Positions 36,134 through 46,400 of a DNA stretch of 64,000 nt are shown piece by piece. A program made the position numbers and the translations under genes. The stretch spans positions 62,001-126,000 of the forward strand of contig JAEUVJ010000059.1 in the NCBI GenBank assembly GCA_016787085.1, given 5' to 3'. The notes under the pieces were generated by a model. That model was given only the letters and a program-made list of their open reading frames with translations, had not been told where the DNA came from and did not search any database. Each line of letters starts with the position of its first letter. The first letter of the stretch is position 1. The stretch is from Chitinophagaceae bacterium. GTDB taxonomy: Bacteria > Bacteroidota > Bacteroidia > Chitinophagales > Chitinophagaceae.

Positions 36134-37624
36134 TTACCAAACATAAGTACCTGCTGCACCGGCAGCCAGTGAAGTAGTGATCCATTTGCCATTGTGCCGT
36201 ATTTTGAATGAGACCGTTGACGCCTCATCATTGACCACGATGACAACTTTTTTACCGGCGGGTGTCAGAAAGGATGCATTAACAAGATTACCAATATTAT
36301 TGCTGGCTACTCTTACAGATCCAGGCGGCACAAATTTGGATGCATGTGCAACAATATAATAACCCACGTTCCTTACGACATTAGATCCTGACAGTGTAAT
36401 GGCCCCTTTGCATTCTGTACACCCACCCGGTGTATGCGGGTTATAGGTGGGATCGCTGGCAAGGTTCCATTCCAGCGCCACACGGCTCCAGTTGCGCATA
36501 GAGCCGATGATGACATTTTTCAAATGCCATCTCAGGTCACCGCTGAAACTGCCATTAGCTCCCGTCCATTGTTCCGTAAAATAAAGCTGCTTATCAGGAT
36601 AAGCATTGTGAACAGTGGTCAATGCACTGATATCACCGGCATATAAATGAAAAGCCGATCCATTGATATATGGTCTCGCACCCGGATCACTTAAAACATT
36701 AACAGGATATGCAGGGTTATCGCAATTATGATCCCAGATAATGATCTTGGTGCTGATACCTGCTGACTGGAAAGCGGGGCCAAGATGATTCTTGATAAAA
36801 TCTGCCTGCTGAGACGCACTCATCAGCATACTCGGGTTGTTGCCTCCATGCTGTGGTTCATTCTGGATGGTAATGGCATCAATTGCGATCCCTTTGGCCT
36901 GCATGGCCTGGATGTACTTCACAAAGTACTGAGCATATACGCTGTAATACTGTGGCTGCAGGCTTCCGCCTATCGAACTGCCATTATCTTTCATCCACAC
37001 CGGGGCGCTCCAGGGTGAACCCATGATCTTGATAGATGGATTGATCGCCAGTATTTGTTTCAACACCGGAATCAGATCAACAGTATCCTTCGAAAGACTG
37101 AAGTTAGCCAGCGTAGGATCTGTTTGCCCCGCAGGCATATCGTCATAACTGAATACGGATTGACTCAGGTCAGAAGCCCCGATGCTTACCCGTAAATAAC
37201 TTACGCTGATCGAACTGGTCCCGTTCCCGAAGAGTTCGTTCAATAGTGTATTTTTCTCAGCAGCATTCATAGCATTGATCAGGTAAGCGCTTCCTCCTGT
37301 CAGTGTATAACCAAATCCGTCCACTGTTTGCATGGTGACAGCGGTATCTACATCAATAGCCGATGAACTATTTGCCGTGGTTCCAAATGCCAGCGTGCCT
37401 GTTTGTTTCTCCAGTAACGATGTACCGCCACCCGTTGTCATCCAAAATGCGGCTTCGGGCCCGGCAGGTGTTACGGGAGGCGGATTGGGCGGGGGTGTAG
37501 TACCTCCTCCATCATCGTTTTTCTTGTTACAAAGACAATTGAACCCGATGATACAGCACATGAGCGGATAAATAAGATACCGGCGGGATATATGGGTCAG
37601 ACCGAACTTTTGCATCATGATCAT
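36134..37624 (-). CDS. GH30 beta-glycosidase, second copy, probable lipoprotein
   Basis: Length 496 aa. An N-terminal signal with several Cys (FNCLCNKK) is followed by a Gly/Pro-rich linker (about 39-57) before the GH30 domain. Glu256 (TIQNEPQHG) and Glu351 (YFTEQWTG) are the catalytic pair. It is a diverged paralog of the next gene: motifs SPWSAPVWMKDN, KNHLGPAF and IIIWDHN are shared, but the nucleophile loops differ (TEQWTG against TEGCAE). The start at 37624 overlaps the stop of the FG-GAP gene by ATGA, which argues for that start over the Met residues two and three codons later. Probably a second specificity or an exo/endo pair. Confidence 0.87.
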   Translation of the reverse strand: MIMMQKFGLTHISRRYLIYPLMCCIIGFNCLCNKKNDDGGGTTPPPNPPPVTPAGPEAAFWMTTGGGTSLLEKQTGTLAFGTTANSSSAIDVDTAVTMQTVDGFGYTLTGGSAYLINAMNAAEKNTLLNELFGNGTSSISVSYLRVSIGASDLSQSVFSYDDMPAGQTDPTLANFSLSKDTVDLIPVLKQILAINPSIKIMGSPWSAPVWMKDNGSSIGGSLQPQYYSVYAQYFVKYIQAMQAKGIAIDAITIQNEPQHGGNNPSMLMSASQQADFIKNHLGPAFQSAGISTKIIIWDHNCDNPAYPVNVLSDPGARPYINGSAFHLYAGDISALTTVHNAYPDKQLYFTEQWTGANGSFSGDLRWHLKNVIIGSMRNWSRVALEWNLASDPTYNPHTPGGCTECKGAITLSGSNVVRNVGYYIVAHASKFVPPGSVRVASNNIGNLVNASFLTPAGKKVVIVVNDEASTVSFKIRHNGKWITTSLAAGAAGTYVW

Positions 37625-40600
37625 TTCACTGGTTTATAAAAAAGTAATTCCTTATTATTTCTTGCCAATAGCATAATCTTTTCCCCGTTTGAATACCTGA
37701 TCCATTTTAGGTCTCTGGCTTCCCCCTCAGGTTTTGACAGGTATCCCTCTATCCTGAAACCCTTGTCTGGCTTAGCGAAAGAAAAGCAAGCCGGCTGTAA
37801 CGCATCATACCTCCCCTCATAGGGAATAACGCCATAGAAATTGCCGGCAGCAAAGTAAACAGGTTCCCCATTAAAATAAGATGACGAAAAACAGAAAACA
37901 GGAGCTGCCTGGAGTTCTTCCGGCAGATCCATCCGGGTAAAACCTCCTTTACCATCGTTGATAAAACAGGATGACCCCAGTACTTCTGCCTTTAGTTCAG
38001 TGTAGTCTTTGAACAGATCATAAAACATATATTGAACCGTTTCGCCTGCTACTTCCTTATAGGTGAGATACGCTTTTTTCAATACCGGCAATTGTCTTTC
38101 CAATTCATCCTTTGCCAGGAAAGCATATTCTTTCCCATCAATAGTATACGCCATCACCTGGTCAATCGAATTATTATTATCAAAATCTTTTACATATAAC
38201 TTCAGCGGGCCGTTCTTACCCGCCCATAGTTTCGAATTATGGCCCCAGTTTCCTGCCAGCAGATCGGTGAACCCATCGCCGTTTACATCTGTAGCATAAA
38301 TACATTGCCACAAACCCGAAGAGCCGGGAATTTCTGTTTCAGCAAAATGCCCTTTATTATTAATAAAAATTTTCACCGGCATCCATTCACCGGCCACAAT
38401 AAGATCAGGCCAGGTATCATTATTTACATCTGCAAAACAAGCGGAAGTAACCATTCCTATTTTCTGGAGGAAGATCGTGTTGCGGTCAGCCAATTCAAAA
38501 TGGCCCTTTCCCTTATTCAGGTAGAAGTAGGAATTGAACGGTAATCCATATGCGGTTTGACTGGCCAAACCACCCACAAAGAAATCCTGCAACCCGTCTT
38601 TATTGACATCTGCCACTGCTACACAGGACTTGCTTTCAAACTGGTTGGGAAAGGTATTAGGTGTATGACTGAAGTTCCCTTTTCCGTCATTGATATACAA
38701 GCGGTCCAGTCCCTGTATGCTGCTTTGTAATATTTCATTACCGCCGGCAATCACCAGAAGGTCTGAAAATGTATCTCCATTGGCATCAAAAAAAACAGCG
38801 TCCACATCTTCGGCGTCTTTGAACTGTTCCAGCAAACCGGTATTGGTGGAAATAAAGGTACCGTCACGTTGCTGCACCATCAACGCACCTGCCTGGCCCC
38901 CGGCGCCACAAACATAAAAATCATCCAGCCCGTCACTGTTAATATCACCCACGGCTACTTTCGGACCCCGCGTACTTTGCTGATGAGGGATCAGGTATTG
39001 CATATTAAAATCCAGGAAATCATTCTCCCGGTGCGACCAGTTGCATTTCACATCAGCAGTGATATCTGTGAACCGGGGTTGTGCTGCCGGGAAAAAAGTA
39101 TTATAATCAAAAGCACCAGTTGCATTTTTCCGGGCCAATTTCAAAAACTGGTTTGCTTTAATATTTTTAAGCATTTCATATTTACCATCTGGCCAAACGA
39201 CCAATATACTATCTACCGTACCGATACTATCCAGCCCGAAATGAAGACGGCTATCGGAAGATGACTGGAACCCTCTTGTAGGCATCAGGTGCTGATACTG
39301 CATATCCTGACCGGTAAAAAGATATGTTTTGACACCCGCCCCATATGTATTCAGGCTGTCTCCGGTAAACGAAAGGGAAAGAAAATTCTTTTTCGGTGAA
39401 TTATTTCTCAGAACAAAGGACTCTCCGTTGAGCGCATTGACAGCCACATCAACCCTGCCATCATTATCCAGATCCGCATACGCGGCACCATTGAAATAGC
39501 CTTTCATGTCTGCCAGTCCCCATGCATCACTTTCATCAGCGAAAGCGGCCTTGATATTTCCTTTGAACATAAATGGGTGAGAAGCCCCGTCAGGCATCGC
39601 CTCTATCGTTTCGTCATCATAGGTATCTGTGGTATTCAATCCCTTTTTGATCTGTACATCAGAAACAAAACGTATATAATCGAGATCAACGGGTCTTTTG
39701 ACAATACCACTGGTTACAAAGAGGTCTTTGATGCCATCATTATCAAAATCCGCAAATAAAGGGGCCCAGCTCCAATCGGTAGCAGATACGCCGCTCATAA
39801 GCCCTACATCACTGAAGGATGACCCGTTACCATTATTGCGTTGCAGACAGTTCTTTGAATACTGGTACTGGTAACCCCTGAGCTCAAGTTTTACTTTATA
39901 GATATCCGGGTTCTCATCGCTGCCATAAGTTTTTAAGGTTTTCTCATCGGGGGGCAACATATCCACCGTCACAATATCTATCTGCCCGTCGTTGTTATAA
40001 TCGGCTGCATCATTACCCATGCTGAAACGGCTATAGTGGCGGAAATGATCAGCCCCTTGTTCTTTGAACGTTCCATTCTTTTGATTCAGGTAGTAATAAT
40101 CATTCTCATGAAAGTCATTCCCCACATAAATGTCTTCCCATCCATCGTTATCAAAATCTGCCACTGCCAGACCCAGCCCATATCCGAGAAGGCTTTGGTA
40201 AATACCTGCCTGCTTTGACACATCAGCGAACCTTGTCTGTCCGTTCACCTTTTCGTTTCTTAACAGCATATCGCCTGCCAGTGAATCATATCTTGACCGG
40301 TTCGAAGTGTCTGCTATGTTCTCGTGTGGTTTTTTAGAGTGCCGTAGCAGGTAGCAGTCCAGGTCCCCGTCTTTATCAAAATCAAAAAAGGCGGCCTGTG
40401 TTGACAGGCCCTTAAAATTCAAGCCGTACTCTTTTGCTTTATCAGTAAAGGTACCATCGCCGTTATTGACGAAAAGTTGATTCTCGCCTTTCAGATCGAA
40501 CACGCCTGACACCACGCAGACATAGATATCCAGCCTGCCATCTCCGTTGACATCGGTCATAGTAACACCGCTGCACCACTCTGAAGCGCCTGTAACACCT

Positions 40601-40935
40601 GCTTTGGCTGTAATATCTTCAAATTCAAAATTTCCTTTATTCAGGTACAGCTTATTGTTCCCTTTGCTGTTGGCAGTAAAATATATATCGGGCAGGCCAT
40701 CATTATTAATATCGCCGGTGGCCACTCCGCCTCCATTATAATAATAGAGATAATACAAGATGTTGAACAATTTCTTTTTCTCCGGAGTGTTGGAAAAAGT
40801 AATATGCGAGCGGGAAGAGGGAACTATTTCAAAAAGAGCATCCGGTTTTTTATTGCCTGTACAGGAAAAACATAACAGGCCCGGTATGATAACAGAGATA
40901 AACAAGAACCTGGTTGAAAACATACGATAGATCAT
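37621..40935 (-). CDS. Large FG-GAP/VCBS propeller protein with ASPIC/UnbV domain
   Basis: About 1104 aa from ATG at 40935 (ATG at 40923 is an alternative; the longer frame starts with TTG). The N-terminal signal ends in GLLCFSC, probably a lipoprotein. At least a dozen calcium-binding repeats of the D-x-[ND]-x-[DN]-G-x-x-D type are visible, such as DINNDGLPDIYF, DVNGDGRLDIYV and DFDNDGWEDIYV, in two blocks. Between them is an ASPIC/UnbV domain (FQSSSDSRLHFGL, then VVWPDGKYE). Such beta-propellers bind calcium and often ligands at the cell surface. Lying 103 bp after the LamG gene and coupled to GH30, it is a candidate surface glycan-binding scaffold. No enzymatic motif was found. Confidence 0.85.
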   Translation of the reverse strand: MIYRMFSTRFLFISVIIPGLLCFSCTGNKKPDALFEIVPSSRSHITFSNTPEKKKLFNILYYLYYYNGGGVATGDINNDGLPDIYFTANSKGNNKLYLNKGNFEFEDITAKAGVTGASEWCSGVTMTDVNGDGRLDIYVCVVSGVFDLKGENQLFVNNGDGTFTDKAKEYGLNFKGLSTQAAFFDFDKDGDLDCYLLRHSKKPHENIADTSNRSRYDSLAGDMLLRNEKVNGQTRFADVSKQAGIYQSLLGYGLGLAVADFDNDGWEDIYVGNDFHENDYYYLNQKNGTFKEQGADHFRHYSRFSMGNDAADYNNDGQIDIVTVDMLPPDEKTLKTYGSDENPDIYKVKLELRGYQYQYSKNCLQRNNGNGSSFSDVGLMSGVSATDWSWAPLFADFDNDGIKDLFVTSGIVKRPVDLDYIRFVSDVQIKKGLNTTDTYDDETIEAMPDGASHPFMFKGNIKAAFADESDAWGLADMKGYFNGAAYADLDNDGRVDVAVNALNGESFVLRNNSPKKNFLSLSFTGDSLNTYGAGVKTYLFTGQDMQYQHLMPTRGFQSSSDSRLHFGLDSIGTVDSILVVWPDGKYEMLKNIKANQFLKLARKNATGAFDYNTFFPAAQPRFTDITADVKCNWSHRENDFLDFNMQYLIPHQQSTRGPKVAVGDINSDGLDDFYVCGAGGQAGALMVQQRDGTFISTNTGLLEQFKDAEDVDAVFFDANGDTFSDLLVIAGGNEILQSSIQGLDRLYINDGKGNFSHTPNTFPNQFESKSCVAVADVNKDGLQDFFVGGLASQTAYGLPFNSYFYLNKGKGHFELADRNTIFLQKIGMVTSACFADVNNDTWPDLIVAGEWMPVKIFINNKGHFAETEIPGSSGLWQCIYATDVNGDGFTDLLAGNWGHNSKLWAGKNGPLKLYVKDFDNNNSIDQVMAYTIDGKEYAFLAKDELERQLPVLKKAYLTYKEVAGETVQYMFYDLFKDYTELKAEVLGSSCFINDGKGGFTRMDLPEELQAAPVFCFSSSYFNGEPVYFAAGNFYGVIPYEGRYDALQPACFSFAKPDKGFRIEGYLSKPEGEARDLKWIRYSNGEKIMLLARNNKELLFYKPVK

Positions 40936-41038
40936 TTCGACAAAATTGAGCTGTGACGTATTATAATCAAAGGGCTGAAACAAATAAATTGTTCAGCCCT
41001 TTCTGCTTATACTCTGCCTGCTATATGAACGAAAAAAC

Positions 41039-41884
41039 TTATAACTTACCGGTAAACAATGCCTGTATCTCGGCAGCCGAAAGAACTTTATCGTACATTC
41101 TAAACTGGTCAAGGCCGCCTTTCCAGGAAGATGAAAGCCAGTCATCCGAATCATAGCTTGTACCGGGACCACTGCCGACCCTCACTTCACTGATATTTGC
41201 ATTACTCATGTTAATAGCTCCGTGTGTACCCCATGTGCGAAGGTTGGCATTCGCCACTCCATCCACATACAACATCATAGTACTGGAAGCTGCATTGTAG
41301 GTTATAACAATATGATGCCAGTTGTTATCCATCAATCCCGCTATCGTACTGCCGCCTTCCCATGTCATCCATCCGTCTGCATTGTTTTTATCTACCAGCA
41401 TGGTCTTTATAGCACAGGCTGCATTGTTGCCTTCAAGGAATAACAAAAAGCTGGCGCCAGACCAATGCCCGTTGGTAGATTTAAAACTCATGGCGTATTC
41501 GGGCCCATTAGTACCCGCATTGTTCTTTGTCTGGCCATCATGTTTTTCCCAGAAAGAAATGGTAAAACTCTGGGAAAGCGTTACCCAGTCATTAGGCTTG
41601 GAGTATTTGATGAATTTTTTATTTTCTCCTTTCATCGCCTTTCCCTTGACGCCATCTACGAAACCAAGGGGATTGTCAGAAGGAAAGGTCGCTCTGATGC
41701 TATCCACTGCATTCATGAGGGGATTCGCTGTAGAGCCGTCAAAAGCCACATAAAATTTTAAGGGGCCTCCCGGCGGGTTGGCATCTTCCGGATAATCTGT
41801 CCAGGAAGGTTTATCCATTTTCTGGCAGGAAGCAAATACAGCTCCTGCAGCCACTATTAAAAAAGCTATTCTGACCTTTTTCAT
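41039..41884 (-). CDS. LamG/concanavalin A-like surface lipoprotein
   Basis: Length 281 aa. The signal ends in a lipobox (VFASC, Cys20). After a short linker, a LamG-3-type jelly roll covers the rest: LKFYVAFDGS, GVKGKAMKG, FTISFWEKHDG, WHHIVITYNAASSTMMLYVDG and a C-terminal LDQFRMYDKVLSAAEIQALF, which is the classical LamG-3 ending. It follows SusD by 18 bp, replacing SusE. It is homologous to the partial gene at 1-423 in the sister module. Binding of the cognate glycan at the surface is likely; no catalytic residues are apparent. Confidence 0.85.
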   Translation of the reverse strand: MKKVRIAFLIVAAGAVFASCQKMDKPSWTDYPEDANPPGGPLKFYVAFDGSTANPLMNAVDSIRATFPSDNPLGFVDGVKGKAMKGENKKFIKYSKPNDWVTLSQSFTISFWEKHDGQTKNNAGTNGPEYAMSFKSTNGHWSGASFLLFLEGNNAACAIKTMLVDKNNADGWMTWEGGSTIAGLMDNNWHHIVITYNAASSTMMLYVDGVANANLRTWGTHGAINMSNANISEVRVGSGPGTSYDSDDWLSSSWKGGLDQFRMYDKVLSAAEIQALFTGKL

Positions 41885-41902
41885 ATCAATAGTTTTTAAT
41901 GA

Positions 41903-43408
41903 TCAATAACAAGGATTCTGTACCAGTACGCCACCGGCAAAGTCAATAGCAGCCTGCGGCAAGGGGTAATATTTTTTACAATCGTTGTTGTATCCCAATG
42001 AGCCCAGTACAGTAGCTGCATCGTTCCAGCGTACCAGGTCAAAGAAGCGTTCGCCTTCCATCGCAAATTCAAACCTTCTTTCTTTTTTGACCGCTGCACG
42101 CATCTGTGCCTGGGTTACAGAACCGATATCAACAAGCCCTGCGCGGCTCCTGATCTTATTGACCCAGGTGGTGGCATTGGTCATGTTGGTAGCGCCTCCG
42201 ATCTCATTGGCGGCTTCAGCCGCCATGAGTAGTACATCGCTATACCGCATCAGTGAATGATTGATCCACCTGTTCACCCGCACTCCTGTTGCTTCCTGCA
42301 TAGAAGGCTCGGGATATACTTTTTTGTTCCAGTATAAACGAGGAATAGTGGGATAGTCAGGTACTGTTTTGCCGTACCCGTCATCCTGGCCCGAAAACAG
42401 GATAGTGGCAGGTCTTCTTCTATCATTCGCTTCATAGGCATTAGCCAGGTTGTCAGTAGGTGTGTTCCATCCCCATCCAAGATCCCAGGCTCCGGCGCCT
42501 CTTACGCCTTGCTCTACTCCCCACTCATAGCCCGTGACGGCCACTGACGATTTATCATTTGCTGCCTGAACTTCCAATAAGGATTCTTTCGAGTTCTCAC
42601 CTGCTACCAGGAAGTTGGAAGCATAAGCAGGCACCAGGTCATATTGCCCGGAACTGATGATCTGCTGACATAAAGCCAAACTACCTGCATAATCCTGGCG
42701 GTACAATTTCGCTTTGGCATGCAACGCCATGGCAACGTACCGGGTCAGGCGGCCGGGATACGCATTGTTGCCTGCTGTATTCAACCAGTTGGGAGGTAAA
42801 TTGGCAATGGCAAAGTTCAGGTCCTCATCTATCAGCGCATATATCTGGGCTACTGTCGCCTTAGGCTTTTTGGAATCGTTTGCACTATAGATTCTGAAAT
42901 CTATTTTGGGAACTTCTCCATATACCCTTACCAGGTCAAAATAAGTAAAGGCTCTGAAAAATTTTGCCTCTGCCACATTGGTCTGCGAAGCCAAATCATT
43001 AAGATCAAGCGAGTCAGCCGTCTGGATCAGCGTATTGGCCTTAGCGATCAGGTTATACTTCTGGTCCCAGTAAATAGAACTCGACCAGTGGGCCTTATCA
43101 TACTGAAATCCGTCATAGATCACACCCCAGTCAGCACCATCGGCAGCCGAGCTCCCTTTCATCGCATCATCATCCCTGAATGAATGCATGGCAAACCAGG
43201 GAATACTGCTGAATCCATGATAAGCCGAATTCCGGTCTGTAAAGGCCGAATACAATCCAAAGGCCAGGCCTTCCAGGCCTCCCTGGTTCAGGTCTTCCAG
43301 TGAAGCATTAAGTGGCTTCCTGTCTAAGAATTTTTTACACCCAAACGTCCCCGCAACGACCATGAATAACATGGCCCAGCTTACTGTTTTTATGAACTTA
43401 TATTTCAT
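41903..43408 (-). CDS. SusD/RagB-family outer-membrane lipoprotein
   Basis: Length 501 aa. Signal peptide with lipobox (AGTFGC, Cys24) followed by KKFLDRKPL, a classical start for mature SusD. The C-terminal signature is present (SLMRYSDVLLMAAEAANE and ERRFEFAMEGERFFDLVRW). It begins 19 bp after the SusC stop. Sequence order and motifs match the SusD at 451-2001, so the two modules derive from one ancestor. It should form the lid of the partner SusC. Confidence 0.95.
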   Translation of the reverse strand: MKYKFIKTVSWAMLFMVVAGTFGCKKFLDRKPLNASLEDLNQGGLEGLAFGLYSAFTDRNSAYHGFSSIPWFAMHSFRDDDAMKGSSAADGADWGVIYDGFQYDKAHWSSSIYWDQKYNLIAKANTLIQTADSLDLNDLASQTNVAEAKFFRAFTYFDLVRVYGEVPKIDFRIYSANDSKKPKATVAQIYALIDEDLNFAIANLPPNWLNTAGNNAYPGRLTRYVAMALHAKAKLYRQDYAGSLALCQQIISSGQYDLVPAYASNFLVAGENSKESLLEVQAANDKSSVAVTGYEWGVEQGVRGAGAWDLGWGWNTPTDNLANAYEANDRRRPATILFSGQDDGYGKTVPDYPTIPRLYWNKKVYPEPSMQEATGVRVNRWINHSLMRYSDVLLMAAEAANEIGGATNMTNATTWVNKIRSRAGLVDIGSVTQAQMRAAVKKERRFEFAMEGERFFDLVRWNDAATVLGSLGYNNDCKKYYPLPQAAIDFAGGVLVQNPCY

Positions 43409-43427
43409 ACGTTACTAGGTTTAGCTT

Positions 43428-46400
43428 TTAAAAATTGACATTTATACCACCGGTAAAAACAGCCGGTATCGGGTTATCCCCGGTATCAATACCAAAACTG
43501 GTAGGTGACCCGCCGAATTCAGGAGAATAACCGGAGTTACGCTTCCAGGTCTTCAGGTTCTGGAAATTGACAAATACTCTGAAGCTTTTAATTTTAAATT
43601 TTTCCAGCGCCACCGGATTGATATTATACCCGAACTGCAGGTTCCTGATACGTACATAACTGCCATCCTCCACGCCATAAGTCGAAGGAAGGCGGTTGGT
43701 AGAATGATCGTCGCCCAGGATCGGATCCCAGTTGGAGGTTCCTTCACCATGCCAGCGGTTCAATTTGAACTTGGGATAGTTGAATTTAGTATATGGCAAT
43801 TCAGAACTGCCCCAGTAGCGGTAAATTTCATTTCCGTACACACCTTGTATATCCACTCCAAAGTCAAAGTTTTTATACTTGAGTGTTACATTGCCGCCAT
43901 AGGTGAAATCCGGTGTCGGATTGCCGATCATGGTACGGTCATCTGTTGTTACAACGCCATCGCCATTGATGTCAGCATATTTCAGGTCGCCGGGACCATA
44001 CACATTACCAAGATTCATAGCTGGTGAAGCCAGTTTCTCGGCATAGGTCTGAAATACACCTGTAGCTACATACCCATAGAAATAACCGATCGGGTAGCCG
44101 GCAACAGTTCTGTTAGGATACTGTTCATCCGGATTGGAAGTAAACGGGGAATTTAAAAAGAGATTATCAAACGTAGTGATATTGCCTGAAACTGTCAGGT
44201 TAAGGTCTTTGCTCAAAGACTGGTTATAGGTCAGTGAGGCCTCGATACCTTTGTTCCGCATATCTCCGAAATTGGTCAACTGGAGATAACCGGCGCCGGC
44301 GCTGATCAATGCCAGCAGGTCTTTGGTCTTTTTATGATAATACGCGATGTCACCCGTAAGCTTCCTCTTAAACATACTGAATTCTATTCCTACTTCCTGG
44401 CCAAATACCTGTTCCCAGTGAAGGTCTTTTCCGGCCAGGTATTCTTCAGAATAAACCGGCACATTGATGTTGCCAAATACAGCATATTGCGCTTTTAAAG
44501 AAGGATAGGCCGGGTAATCAAATCCATACGTATTCTGAACGCCTAATTTACCATAGCTGGCCTTTAGCTTCAGGTAATCGAATATATTTTGATTACTGAA
44601 GAAATCTTCTCTTGATATCTCCCATGCAGCACCTACTGAGTAAAAGTTATCACCCTGGTTGTCGTAATCCTGTCTCCATGCAGAAGACAAGTCACGCCGG
44701 TAAGACAGGTTCAGCATGTACTTATTCTTATAGTTGTACAAGGCGCGGGCCAGGTAAGATACAGTAGCTCTTTCCCATTGCCCGGAGCCTACCTGTCTTG
44801 TTTCCCTGTCACCCCATACGGTATTGATATACCAGAAACGTTTGTCATCGGGAATAGGCTGCCCCGTTGATGACTGGCTGATACTGCCGTTAATGTTCCT
44901 GTAGCTGTTAAAATAAGTGGTAAAACCGCCCGTCATCGTCAGGTTATGATCATTAAAGTTTTTCTTAAAGGTTAGCACATGATCCTGCTGAACCTTGTTA
45001 TACTTCGAGTTCGATTGTGAAACCGACGTCAGTTGGTACGACCGGTGAACAAATACTGAATTGATCACAGGTGAATACACACTGTCGATCGGCCGGTAAG
45101 AGCGGGTATCCACATTAGAGATATCGCCATACACTGTTGACCGAAGCGTAAAGTTTTTCAGAAACCTGATCTCCGCAAAGGCGCTTGCCACCATCCGGTG
45201 CTCATAAGAAAGTTCTTTATCCCAGTTGTCCTCCAGTTCCATAGCGGGGTTATTCATCTGGGCTGCCTGGATCGCCAGGTCATAATAAGCATTTCTATCA
45301 TTGTTATAAACAGGTGTGATAGGCAGGGTTCGTCTTGCCGAGAATAAGAGACCGTTGGCGGCGCCATAAGGGTTTCTTTGGCGAAGCCCTGTGACATTAA
45401 ACCCTATCTTGATATTACTGGAAAGCTTCAGCTCATCACTGATATTGATAAACATCTTTTGTAATTGCTGATGTTTGATCACTCCCTCATCATACGCATG
45501 GCCTACCCCCAGATAAAATTTATTCCGTTCAGAAGTCGTGGTAAGGCTGAGGTTATTGGTGTTAAATATGCCGGTACGGGTCAACTCGTTCACCCAGTCA
45601 GTATTACCCGTCCATGGTGTAAAGTCAAAACGGTCAGAACCGGTGATACCCAGGTTTGTCTGTTCTTCTTCAAAAAGCATTTTAAATTCTTCGGCATTGA
45701 CCATCTCTATCTTATCCACCAGCGTTTTAGTACCCACGGTAGAGTTGAAGTTAATATTGAGTTCCCCCGACTTTGCTTTCTTGGTAGTAATGGCGATCAC
45801 CCCATTGGCGCCGCGAACACCAAAGATGGCCAGCGAAGAAGGGTCTTTCAATATTTCTATGGATTCAATATCATTCGGGTTCAGGTAATTGATATTATCA
45901 TTGAAGATACCGTCAACGATATATAATGGTTTGGTGCCACCTGAAGACAAGCTACCCGTACCTCTTAACCTGATATCGGGCTCTGCCCCCGGCACACCTG
46001 TATTCACTACATACAGACCGGCTACTTTTCCCTGCAATGACGCAATCGGGTTAACGTTCGGTTTATCAGCAATATCTTTTCCGGATATTTTTACTATAGA
46101 ACCGGTCAGGTCTCTTTTAGCTGCTGTACCATAACCAATCACCACTACCTGCTCCTGCACTCTCACCGAAACAGTTAATGCCACCGCAACATCAGTCCGT
46201 CCGGCGAGGGCTATTTCCTGCGACTCATAACCCACCGAAGAAACGATCAGTGTGACATTCGCATTAGCTACAGTGAGCGAGAAGTTTCCGTTATTATCTG
46301 TAGTGGTACCCGTAGTGGACCCTTTTACCTGTACCGAAGCGCCGGCAAGCGGAGCACCGCCTTCACCCGTCACTTTTCCCCTTACAATCACCTCGGGGGC

